Of a stretch of DNA of 64,000 nucleotides, positions 49,423 to 59,472 are shown piece by piece; position 1 is the stretch's first letter; each line of letters begins with the position of its first letter. This DNA comes from Capitulum mitella (Eukaryota > Arthropoda > Thecostraca > Pollicipedomorpha > Pollicipedidae). The translations under genes and the position numbers were made by a program. The notes beneath the pieces are model-generated. The model was not told where the DNA came from, made no database searches, and saw nothing but the letters and a program-made list of their open reading frames with translations. The stretch lies in contig CP099848.1 in the NCBI GenBank assembly GCA_030062745.1, positions 13,057,568 through 13,121,567 of the forward strand. The letters run 5' to 3'.

Positions 49423-49503
49423 GCGTGCATGCGTGCGCGCGCGCGTGTGTGTGTGTGTTATGTTGAACGCCATAGGATATCTCGCACACACACACGCACA
49501 CAC
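49353..49503. repeat. (AT)n, (GC)n, (GT)n and (CA)n microsatellite cluster
   Basis: An AT run (about 49371-49422), a gcgtgcatgcgtgcgcgc run, a GT run to 49458 and, after about 30 bp, a CA run at 49484-49503. The GT and CA runs are complementary and could form a hairpin. Confidence 0.9.
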
Positions 49504-49535
49504 AATGTGACCGCATGAATTCGCTATAATTCGAT

Positions 49536-49575
49536 TCCTGAAGATGACCCATGAACGTCGAAACGTTTATGTACA
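49536..49575 (+). repeat. Isolated Penelope-type terminal motif
   Basis: TTCCTGAAGATGACCC, then GTCGAAACGTTTATGTACAT: the same CCTGAnGA...GTCGAAACGTT pattern as the terminal motifs at 35.7 and 36.4 kb, next to TA-rich microsatellites. No coding remnant adjoins it, so it may be a solo terminal fragment. Confidence 0.35.
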
Positions 49576-49804
49576 TAAGAAGACATGAAATATATGACTT
49601 TTTAACGTGCCTATTATTACCTTAATGCGGTTTTTCTTGTTGCCTTGATTAATTTTTATGCATATTGCCTCATAATGTCTCGGCTGAACAGTGAAAAGCC
49701 GGAAGAAGACGTCTAAAAAAAAGGAAACAATCCAGAAACGGTGTCGTCTTTAATAAACTTTACATACGTAAAAACCTGCACCCGAAATACTCGAAGAATA
49801 AACA

Positions 49805-49807
<3 letters not shown>

Positions 49808-49847
<40 letters not shown>
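49808..49847. repeat. (TA)n microsatellite
   Basis: Uninterrupted TA run of about 20 units in intron 6. Confidence 0.95.
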
Positions 49848-50604
49848 CAGTGACCTTATTCGTTTGGTTTGGAAGATGGTAGATTAAGTTGCAAACGCTG
49901 GACATCTTTATACCATTTGAATAAGCACGTTTGTTTTTCTGTCCTCTGCCTGCATGGCTATCAACAAGCCTATTCTGCGCTACTTTGCCCAAACGAATTC
50001 ACGAGTCAGTGCGCTCCGCGTTCCATTCGAAATATCTCGCGCACGACGGGTGTATCCCCCTGATGTTCGTCGTGCAGCGTCCCCCTGTTGGCGCGTGCTG
50101 CGCGCTTCAATATCGGTTTTTGACGCACAGCAATCACATGTAAAAAAGGAAATCATGGGATATGTCAAATATCGTTCCGAATCTGACGGATTTGATCGGA
50201 AATCAGGTGTCGAATCGACTCGAGATCGCCAACTTACAACGGTAATTGAACGGGTAGTTGGGTGGCGTACGGCGCGTTTTACGCGCGGTACGTACCACGC
50301 GCAAACGGTGGTATTTCCAAACCCCGCCATGATCTGTGCAACACTGAGTCGTTGGGCGGGAATCGGCTGATAAACACGGCAACACATGCCCGGCAGCTAG
50401 TCGCCTGACCTTGTTCAGCTGTAGTAAAGCCGACGCGCCGCCACCGCCGGCGGGAGTGATGCTGAACAACTGCTGCTGTGCTAACTGGCCCTTGAAAGAC
50501 TACATCTTTGCACGATTTGAGATATCGTGTTGAAATTGGACACACATAGTCAACACACATGTCTTCATGTCACATCGTCCGAGTTTTGGAACACTGAGAG
50601 ACGT
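49848..50604. other. Intronic stretch, no feature supported
   Basis: Overlapping open frames on both strands at 49950-50390 without a domain. Part of intron 6 (49247-55123). Confidence 0.35.
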
Positions 50605-50608
50605 TTAA

Positions 50609-51813
50609 CGCTATTCCCGGCAGGGGGAGGCCGAATCCGTCCCCCCTCGGGTTTTTTGCTTGCCAGTTCCAGCGTTTTTGACGCAATTTCATGAAACTTG
50701 ATGGCTTATCCTAGCTATTCCTTCCATGTACTATGACAAAATTTAATAGTTCTATTTTGCTCAGGGACGGAGCCAAGCAACGTTTTTGGCAGGCACCTCA
50801 GGCCATTTTTGACCCTGTTGAGGGTAAAAGGAAAATGACTGTCAGAAGTAGCGCTTTTTTAAGATAAAACTTAAACCTTTATATAAATGTATAGGTAAAT
50901 AGTTGGGCAACATACAAATACAGTTTTGTTCAGCTAAGGTCACTTCACAAGGCCAGGTGAAGGTCAAAAGTCAAAATTTGGTTTTCTAACAAATGTTTTG
51001 GCGCTGCTTCTTCAAATGCCAAACCCGGGATATATATGACTAAGAAGAGTACTTTCTACTTGTGTACCAAATTTCAGCTCCATATCAGGTCGGGTCACGG
51101 AGCTATGAACTAAAATGCCAGTGCGCGTACCCTATATAACAACAGCCGTAAAATGAAGTTTCACAAATAGAGTGAATTCAAATGATTGGAAACGCCTTCA
51201 GATAATATCAAATGCTCACCAGATCATTTAATTGATTCCAAGGTCATTGGAGGTCGTTTAAGGTCAAGGGTCATAAGCTGGTCTGAAGAACATGTGACCA
51301 TGACAGTCCCCCTTTCTCCTGTCTCTGGCACCGCCTATGCTAACATTATACAAACACTGTGATACCATTTGTACTTTTCCAGCATAATGTGACTAGAAGC
51401 CAAAAAAGTACTTTTAACTTTTTTGTTAAATTAGTTTTTGAAGAACTAGTCCTCCTATTTTAAAAACCCAGTGAACGCCCATGAATTTTCTCAAAATTTG
51501 AAATGTACGGACCAATGGTAAAAGTCCTATCTATAATCTCTCGATTCATGCCAATTTCATCAAAATCGGTCCATAAACAACGGAGTCATAAGAAATCCCA
51601 AAATACCCCTCGTTTTCACTTTTTTACCCCTTTATCGACCCCTTTCAAAATTTTGGAAACTTCTTCATATAAAAATATAGTTTACGTCATGGCAAATCGA
51701 TTGCCGTTTGTTGCGACGAAATCAAACGAATAGTACTCGAGATTTCAGGGGGGCCAAATCCGCCCCCCCCCCCGCCGGGAATCGTCCATCCCGCTAGCCC
51801 TCTGAGAATAGGG
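50609..51813 (+). mobile_element. Family A TTAA element, complete copy
   Basis: 1205 bp between TTAA at 50605-50608 and TTAA at 51814-51817. The left end is CGCTATTCCCGGCAGG (one change) and the right end GAGAATAGGG. The A module and both G/C hairpins are present. Its right TTAA is also the left TTAA of the following B element. Confidence 0.85.
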
Positions 51814-51817
51814 TTAA

Positions 51818-53030
51818 CCCGCCTCCGACTGGGGGGCTGTTAACAGCTCCCCTGAGGTTTTTCTGGAATTGCGAGAAAACAACGAAACACAGAGCCACGA
51901 AACTTTGTGTACCTTTTGCTTCATCATTTTTACATCTTGTGTCAAAATTTTGACCTCAGGTCAGGTCAGGTGCCTGACCTAGGTCAGGTCACACAGACCT
52001 ATGTCCAAAAAGGTTTAGCGTCCTGTAACTTTTTCGCAAAACAAGATATCTCAATAATACTTTCAGGGATTAGTGATCTTGATAGATGCAACAAACATCC
52101 TATCTCAGATTTTTCGGAATTTTCCGATTCATTCACCTAAGGTCAAGCCCATTTTTAACACACGTCGTCGTTTTTTAGGAAATTGACGGAATATTTTATA
52201 ACATTTTTAGTGTGGAGTGAAGCAGACATCTAGTTACCGTCATTGGGCAAAGTATCAATGACTTCCAGCCATTGGCCTGAGGTCAGGTCACAAATAACTG
52301 TAGTGAACCAAAATGTACCACCGCCAAAATCGGCGATGAATTACTCAGAATGGGTAGAAAATGGTAGAACTAGCTTGCACAGACGGAAGTAGTACCAGGA
52401 ACCTGAAAAAGTTTAAAAAAGTAGCATATTTTGGAAATAAACAGGCTCTCGCGAATAAAGCTCCGCCAATTGTGTAGATTGGTAACTAATAAATTTTCCC
52501 AAAATTTATGCATGGAAAACCATCACAAGAACCAGTAAAATCAAGAAAATTTACATGGATAGGCTTTTTTCGCGAAAATAAAGGAACGTTAAATTAGTTC
52601 CCGTCAATTTGTTTCTGCATACGGTTGCGGCGCACGCCGGCAGCCGGCGGGAGAATTGCTGTGTCTTTAACTCGACGTTTCGGCGTATACATTTGACAAA
52701 TCTGAGAAATAAGATGTGTGTCGGCATTTGTGGACCTTTACTTGTGCGCTGGTGCCTTTATTTATGCGTTATTAGTCACAGCCCTTGAGATTCAGGCCAT
52801 TTCTCGGTGTCATGCAGTCGGCTATGAGAAAACATATATAGGGCGTGAACTGCTTACATATTATCTGAAACTAAAAATGAGACCAGTTTCGAGCTCTACT
52901 CGTCACAAGCTTTCCAACGGTGTGCTTATTTTTATTGTGCGACCAACCGTTCGCGAGTCAGAGGGGGCCTGCCAACAGCCCCCCCCCCCCAGTCGCGCAT
53001 GATCGTAACGGACCGACGGTCGTGCGCGGG
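51818..53030 (-). mobile_element. Family B TTAA element, complete, abutting family A
   Basis: 1213 bp between the shared TTAA at 51814-51817 and TTAA at 53031-53034. It starts CCCGCCTCCGACTGGG and ends gaccgacggtcgtgcgcggg. It has a dense AGGTCA cluster at 51950-51992 including TGACCTAGGTCA (51975-51986). Confidence 0.85.
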
Positions 53031-53539
53031 TTAAAGGTGCCAAAAAATGGACTTCTTTCAAATTCATTTGTTTATAAACTGACGTGGCCCTAACACACAT
53101 CAGCCTGAACGTAAATGTATGTTACTCGAAATTATTGGTATTCATTTGGTGTTCGAAAACTGGCATTAGCTTCATTATACATTCATCACATTAAGCGTAG
53201 CTCAGTTGTGGCCGATTTTCGGTTGCTGGCGCGAAATACATATTTTTCGACTTTTAGGTACTATATCTTATATTGTTTTCGTGCAATCAAAAAAGAAAAA
53301 AGCTATGTCGAATGCATTGTTTTATTATCAAAAATGTCATAAGTTTGGCAGTTCTGTTGCTGTGAGATTTCGGCGGAAAACATGAGGATATCCATATTTG
53401 ACCCCCCCCCCCCCAGTATGCATGTTAAAGTGCCAAGCAATATTGCAGGGTTCAAATGATCATTGGAGGGACTGAAATGAACATTGAATTGGAGAGACTC
53501 AAATGAACATTGAAAGAGCTCAAGCCCCTTCAAAAGTAC
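53031..53539. other. Intronic stretch, no feature supported
   Basis: A/T-rich with a C-run near 53402-53414. A gaacattgaa...actcaaatgaacattg duplication of about 25 bp lies at 53475-53515. Confidence 0.4.
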
Positions 53540-54380
53540 ACGAAACGACGTCCCTGCTTCTTACAGGGCAAGAGGTTCCGCTTGTTCATTGGCTGACAGT
53601 AAATGGCAGTGGCTTCTTAACTTCATGAACCTATCTAGGATGATAGCGCGATGGCTGGAGATACTCGGTGATTTTCAGTTTGACGTAGTGTACCGACCTA
53701 GTTCGCAAAATGTTGTACCTGATGCTCGTAGTCGACGGCCTGTTGAGCAGTGTGATGTGTCGAGTCAAAACACCTCAGAGCTGAACTCTAATAAAGTGCT
53801 GGGTTGGTCCTTCAGTTACAGTCAGGTGGAGCCGGCAAAAGACTTGGCCATTGTGGACATGCCTTACTTCAGATTGGCGGCCCGGGAGGAAGGATTCCAG
53901 GGCCGTGTGTGCGCCATGTTGCGGCGACGGCAGCGCTTACGCATGTTCGAGCGGTTTCTGTTCCACGTGTAATGAGCGTAGTCCGAGACAGCTGAGGTCA
54001 CCTTCAGGTTGCGGCTCCCGAAAGTCTAGTTCCGGAAATTCTGACGTCCATGTTATCTGGGGCGGCGGGTGGTCATTTTGGGCCTGAGAAGCTGCTGGCC
54101 CGAGTACGGCTGCGTTTTTCATGACCTATGTTGTGTCTGGGCATTGTCGACGTTTATCAACAGAGTAAAAACTGTACCGCATGTTACTCTCCAATATGTG
54201 GTCCAGGCGCACCCAGAAAATAACTGTCTTCTTCATGAGAAAAACTGTCTTCTTTATGCATCCAAGTGTGCACCCTTTTTTGACTGACCTGACGGCAATC
54301 GCTTCGGGCAACAAGCACCGTCTAGTTTGGCTCTGGTGGCAGTTTTTACATCTGGAAGACAGAAAATGTTTACCTAGTGC
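53540..54380 (+). pseudogene. Ty3/gypsy fragment: RNase H end, integrase zinc domain, start of core
   Basis: The plus strand carries, with frameshifts, a contiguous Ty3/gypsy pol segment. 53540-53740 is the RNase H C-terminus (GKRFRLF, then WQWLLNFMN, IARWLEILGDFQFDVVYRP and PDARSRRP, family 'ADALSRRP'). About 53995-54125 is the integrase zinc-binding domain (PESLVPEIL, GGHFGPEKLLARVRLRF), followed by a QQSK block near 54160. About 54280-54340 is the start of the integrase core (LTAIASGNKHRLV, family 'GPLP.T..GNKY.LV..D'). Stops and frameshifts make it inactive. It is cut short where an inverted relative begins. Confidence 0.7.
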
Positions 54381-54760
54381 GTGAAGTGGTCACAACAGAC
54401 GAAGAGGTGCTTGTTACCCGAAGGGGTTGTGGTTGGGCCGTTACGAAATTGGAATGAATGGACACTGTTTCCCCTGGTTCGGAAGCGGGCCGTTCTCATA
54501 TACATGCGCCCGGACCACGGGTGTTTGTGAATCGCACTCGCTATTGCTGGGTTTTCATACTGTTGAGTCGACAGTGTCCCGGGACCCAAAAACGCAGCTC
54601 TACTAATGTCCAAAACGGCCGCCGCCCGCGGGACCAGGATGCATGGACGTCAGAATTTCCGGCACAAAGCTGTCGGGAGTCACAGTCTGAAGGTGATCAG
54701 CTGTCCCAGACCTCGCTTGGTACACGTGAAATACGGCATATCTAAGATGCGTAGACGCGG
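54381..54760 (-). pseudogene. Second Ty3/gypsy integrase fragment, head-to-head
   Basis: The minus strand reads the same integrase region as the plus-strand fragment: the zinc-domain segment (its reverse complement at 54625-54725 aligns with 53976-54075 over about 100 bp), then near 54380-54450 TTTPSGNKHLFVCCDHFTH, the start of the catalytic core. The two fragments meet at nearly the same point of the integrase. Confidence 0.62.
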
Positions 54761-55123
54761 CCGCTGCCGAAACGTGGTGCATTTTAGTGTTTACTTTCCT
54801 TCATTAGGGATGTTATGAAGTGAATGTTTGCGGTATGGATAAAGCGCGGTTCTTTATCGCCGCCTTTTGCTCATATTGCCTGTTTCGCTTTCTCTCGGTC
54901 TTAGTTTGCAAAGGCTAGTCATTTATGTTTTGATTCCGGTCTCACTCTCGTGCGCGAACAAGGCGGAAGCCCGTGCTTTTGTATAAGAGTGCTTGCACGC
55001 ACGCATGTAAGACATTGCCTTACCTGTCGACGCTGTCCCTGTCACGTGTGACCTATGTCACTAGTATAAGAAAAAATACAGCTGTCTACAGCCAGCTGCC
55101 GTCATTCGTCTTTTGCACGGCAG
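54761..55123. other. End of intron 6, no further feature
   Basis: No domain or repeat recognised; ends with the exon 7 acceptor at 55122-55123. Confidence 0.4.
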
Positions 55124-55267
55124 GTGATCCGTTATGGAGTGGAAATGAGCCTGACGGTCCTGAAGAGGAACATTTCATCATGGTGTCGCGAAGAGAGCAA
55201 AAATTCCACAACATCGGAGCTGAGCATCCCTGCTACTCTTCACCATCTCTCTGTCTGCATATTGGAA
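55124..55267 (+). CDS. Multidomain gene, exon 7: C-terminal part of the CTLD
   Basis: A 144-bp phase 1-1 exon. Acceptor ttttgcacggcag|GT, donor TTGGAA|GTAAGT. G|GT from exon 6 makes Gly, giving SDG-DPLWSGNEPDGPEEEHF, then IMVSRREQKFHNIGAEH, PCYSSPSLCLHIG. LWSGNEPDG..EEHF is the sugar/calcium loop of a CTLD. The usual EPN or QPD triplet is EPD here, and the WND motif is replaced by KFHN, so classical calcium-dependent sugar binding is uncertain. PCY and LCL supply the closing cysteines. The frame then requires a phase-1 exon downstream. Confidence 0.75.
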
Positions 55268-56205
55268 GTAAGTGGATTAGGCCTCGCCGGACCGAACTCC
55301 AAATCCACCTTTGACCTGGCCGGAAATTTATGAGAACTCCCTCCCTCAAGATCTCAAGAATTATAACTCCCCTGGAAAAGTAAAAAGACAGTTGGCAAGC
55401 CCTAGGCAACACTAGAAGAAAACATTTGGTTGCTTTCAAATAAGGTCAGTATTAAGGTAACCAGAATTCATCTTAGGTCAAATTACCCTGTTGGCATTTT
55501 TGGCACAAAGCTTCGATAGCCAAGGGTTGTACGCTTGTTGTACGGTCAAAAACCTCGGCTTAACAGTGAAAAGAAGATCTGATTCACCGATGTGCGACGG
55601 GAAAAAGTGGTCATTACCAGAGATGCACAAAACGTGAAAACTGTCGCCTACAAAAGCTGCTACCCCAGACTGAACACATTTCCAGTTCAGCCAAATTTTA
55701 TCCTGCCAGTTGGTATAACACGTTATTAGTTGGATCTTTCCAGAGCCAGTGAGTGGGACCGCCGGCATATTTACAGGGACTTCGTATATTGCATGCCTGA
55801 CGTTTGTATTTTCCTCAAATATTGATTATGTGTCACATGCCTGCTATTATTGAACCAATATCTGCAACCCATGGTGGTAGGGCGCACCCCAGATCATTAC
55901 TAAGGAAACTGACAATCAATGCCGAAGATTGTCTTTTTGTGAAAGCAGGAATCTCGTTTTGTTCTGAATGTATGTGTCTTGGCTGGAAGACGCCAAACAT
56001 TCGTCTGGCACGCATGTATTGTCTTGGACTACCATGCTGAAGTCAAACAAGGGCAACCTAGGTCAAGACATTGGTGAAAAATGTCGCGCGGTTCTAGTGT
56101 CTGTCGCATCATCATATGTCATCACATCACATAATGAGGCATGATTATCATTGATCAGACACGATACAACACAAAATTATATAAAATCGGACCATGTAAT
56201 GTCCT
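55268..56205. other. Intron after exon 7, no feature supported
   Basis: Short unrecognised frames only. Confidence 0.4.
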
Positions 56206-56420
56206 TTCCAGGGGTGTCGATTTGTATGCCGTTGGGAGGGCCTTGCCCCCCCCCCCCAATGTTGCTTTCTCCTGCCATGTTGCTTTGGGCCCTTCAGTAT
56301 TTTCTGTGGTTTTCAACGGAAATGGGCAATGATAACGAAAAACGGCCGCAGTAGAAAGGAGATGGGCAGAAGTAGAGAATAAAACATAAAGTGACTCATC
56401 TATCCATCTTTCAGGCTCCT
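56206..56420 (+). repeat. Family F repeat, uninterrupted copy
   Basis: Shares blocks with the sequences on both sides of the B element at 59473-61892: a C-run with nearby 'caatgttg', then ttgggccc, then ttttctg-ggttttcaa before the site, and gggcaatgataacga plus cataaagtga-tcatctatcc after it. It is therefore the empty-site relative of that locus. Confidence 0.55.
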
Positions 56421-57265
56421 ATCAATGTATACACGTATAAACATGGAATTTTTTATATATATAAACAGCAACTTTTTATTTCATAAATAGTAACCAAAAA
56501 CTTACGTTTTTCCCTTACTCAAAACAAATTGGGCCAAATCCGCTGAGAAACTCACATTTGGTGGAGGTTTTCCCGTCGGGCCCTCGGCTCGCCCCCCACA
56601 CCAATCATTTTCAGAAATGGACGCCCTTGGTCGTTTCTACATCATGAAACCTGTGCCCTGTTTTCAGGTAAGCCACTCAAATACCGGGCGGCGGGGACGG
56701 CCTCACTGCAGAAGCCGAATATTTGGCGGGGAGTTATTTTTGCGGCCTCAATAGTTTTATTCTTGCAAAGAAGGAAGACATGGGTGTAGTTCTTGTCATC
56801 TGTGGCCATAAAAAGTGCGTGTGCATTGAAAATGGATGTAATATTTCCGAAAATCAAATCAAGTCAGCCTGTGCCAAGTGGTATTTGATCGCCCTTGGCG
56901 AATATGCTCTAGTTATATATTGGTGCTTCTGAAACCTTCATGAATAAACATTCCCAGACAGTTAACCAAAGAACTGAGCTCCATTGCGGGTCTGAAAATT
57001 CAGTGCGAAGCGTGACCTGACCCAGGGTCACTAGTCGAGGGATATAATTACGTGCGCGAATGACATGAGAAACACCAAGGCGTATATTCAAGCTTCAAAC
57101 CTTACGCAGGCACACGTAGGCGCTCGTAGGCGCTGACGAAAAACGGAAAAAATATATACCAGATAAACAGGACGAAGTAAATATCCTTCCAAATACCATG
57201 GACTCATCGACTATTTGTCGGCACAGTACACCACAAGACACAGCTCTGTCAGCTTCACTAAATGG
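56421..57265. other. Stretch without a supported gene
   Basis: Contains a weak exon candidate at 56615-56667 that I did not accept. Nothing else recognised. Confidence 0.35.
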
Positions 57266-57269
57266 TTAA

Positions 57270-57413
57270 TGCTATATCCGGTAGGGGGCCGAATCAGCCC
57301 CGCGGCTTTTTTGCTCGCCTGTTGGACGGTTTTTGACGGAGCTTCACGAAACACGGTCACTTTTCATATGTATTTGTTCTACGTACTGCAACAAAATTTA
57401 GCAGTTTGATTTT
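57270..57413 (+). mobile_element. Family A left-end fragment
   Basis: After TTAA 57266-57269: TGCTATATCCGGTAGGGG, a diverged A left end, followed by the family's tttttgctcgcc and gagcttcacgaaac module. Similarity is lost after about 57413. Confidence 0.6.
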
Positions 57414-57584
57414 CTTCAGAATATCCTAGAGACTAACTTAGATCAAAAAAGGTGATCCGAGGTCATCCGAGGTCAGTGGCCTCAGTTCACTTTGAAAGGG
57501 TTACAAACCTGGTGGAAAGTGGAGCTTTGGTCCGTTTACACCTTGTTTGACTCCAGCTTTCATACGAGTGTCATTTGCAATTAA

Positions 57585-58739
57585 AACCCGACATTGACTG
57601 GGGGGAAGGGGCGTTTAATGCCCCCACCCCAGGGGTATTTCTTAGATATCTCCCGAACAAATAAACGCAGCGCCCTGAAACTTTCAGTACTTTTTCTTAC
57701 ATCATTTAAGCACATGATAACTAAAATTCTGAAACAGGGTCATCTTAGTTCACCTCTTAATGGCGTCAGAATGATGACTATTGCAGTTTTACTTCACCGC
57801 CGTATTATCCGTGTCTTTGCAATGTATGGTGACTATGGCTTGCATTGCAAATCAGCATGACCTGAGAGTTTGATATGGAGCGCGTGTGGCTTCTTGCTAG
57901 GCCATCCTAGGCCAAGTATGCATTTTGCCTTTACAGGGCCCATTTGGCCAGAAAGATTATCGCAGATTCTTGCAACAAACTGCAAGTAAAGTTTGCATAG
58001 CAATTTATTGTTATGTTGCAATATGTTGTTGTTGTTTGGCCTGCGGTAGTTTTTTTGCGGATTTCAGCTTAGCGAATAAGGTAGCTGTGTCTGACGTTCT
58101 GGATGACCGATGTCGAGATAACAGCCTTTGCAATAGTGTGCAAATTTCGTGGAGATCTGCAACATGGGTTAGCCTGGCTTGCAGGATCATCCAGAGGTAT
58201 CAGACGGAGTTCACTAGCGTACTCGTATTACTCAAAGTTGGAAACCAAAGAATATTGTAATGTTACATGCACAGTATTTCGGATCATTGCAAGGCTTATT
58301 TGTGCCCAGCGCTCTTTGAAAGTGTATTGCTTAGAATCTCCGTATAAAATGAACCAGGAAACATGTATTGCATGACACGTCATAACGGAAGTCAAATTTC
58401 TGTGACCTTGACCTTTTATTCCCTTGGGTCAGGTGGCTCTTTTAAAAGGTGATTATGCTGTCGGAAACATATTATCACAAAAATTTCAGTCTCGGTCTGC
58501 TTTTCATTGCGATTAAGCGACTCTGGAAAAAATCGTCATTTTTCCATGTTTGACTTCACGTGTGGCGTCACCAGTGACCCAAAAGTAAACAATATATGTC
58601 GCAGGACCGCAAGGCGCTATCGATTGCCGTTGGAATCATCTGAATTGGATAATTGGTTCTTGAGTCACAGGGAAGGGGTTAAACGCCCACATCCCCACCC
58701 GTCAAAAGAAGGTGACGAAATACGCCAGTCAACGCCGGG
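57585..58739 (+). mobile_element. Family C TTAA element, complete copy
   Basis: 1155 bp between TTAA at 57581-57584 and TTAA at 58740-58743. The left end is aACCCGACATTGACTGG and the right end read inward ACCCGGCGTTGACTGG, an inverted repeat of about 16 bp with two mismatches. A G-run/C-run hairpin (about 57599-57632) and the 'caaataaacgcag' module follow the left end. A short C-rich block (cccacatccccaccc) lies inside the right end. No transposase is present. Confidence 0.8.
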
Positions 58740-58744
58740 TTAAT

Positions 58745-58990
58745 CTGCGGGAATCGCGATTTCATCACAAAATGGTCCGCGATGTTCCTCTTGAGGACGT
58801 CATAACACCGTGACCTGACATGACATGGAATTCATTTTTGTATCAAAAGTCGCGACGTTGATGCGCGAGAGGGTACTGGATATTTGAGAAACGTTCGGCC
58901 AGTCATATAGAAGTTATTCCTGAAAAAACACAGGGGAGGAAGTCGAATCGACCCTTGCCCCTCCTCCTTGCCCGGCGATGGTCAAACAGA
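58745..58990 (-). mobile_element. Family D end fragment
   Basis: Resembles the D segment at 43990-44181 in the same orientation: a gacgtcat block, a tgacctgac block, the aagttattc-tgaaaaa-acacaggggagg module and a GGGG...CCCC hairpin ending cttgcccggcg near 58978. No clean TTAA closes it. Confidence 0.45.
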
Positions 58991-59334
58991 GTGTGTCTAA
59001 TCTTTTCGGTTTTCCAAAAAGGCATTCCGGCGAATACTCGACCCTAGGTATAATTTACGACAGCAATGAAAAGCGCATCTGGGGTTTCAAACAATGATAA
59101 TTCATCCACATAATTTTGTTTTTTGTTTTAGATCTACGATATCGATAGCTGTACGGGTGTAAATACAGCACTAAGGGGCGGTAGCAAAAACAACCAACTA
59201 GCGGGCAGGAAACGATCAGTACGTGTCACAAAAAAATGGCGTACCAGAGACAAAGCAATATCACAGAATGCTCACATGTTCATGTAGTCATCTTGGGTTA
59301 CGAATGGTTAGCGGCAGTCCCAAGGGTAACTTTG

Positions 59335-59472
59335 TATATCGTTGGTATGGAGCTTTCCATACCAGAGGTGTTGGCCTGTATTTTTTCGAGGGGGCCCTGG
59401 CCCAACCAACATTGATTTGGGCCCCTCCATTGTTGGTTTGGGCCCCCCCCCAATATTTTCTGGCAGTTTCAA
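59335..59472 (+). repeat. Family F repeat, left portion (interrupted)
   Basis: Left half of an F repeat ending ttttctggcagtttcaa, directly followed by the B element. The matching right half resumes at 61897. Confidence 0.5.

Noticed and set aside
56615-56667. Additional exon (acceptor attttcag, donor TTTTCAG|GTAAGC) in phase with exon 7
   Set aside because: Only 17 codons (reads MDALGRFYIMKPVPCFQ), exits in phase 0, and cannot be followed by the cysteine-rich exon at 63941. Splice sites alone are not enough.
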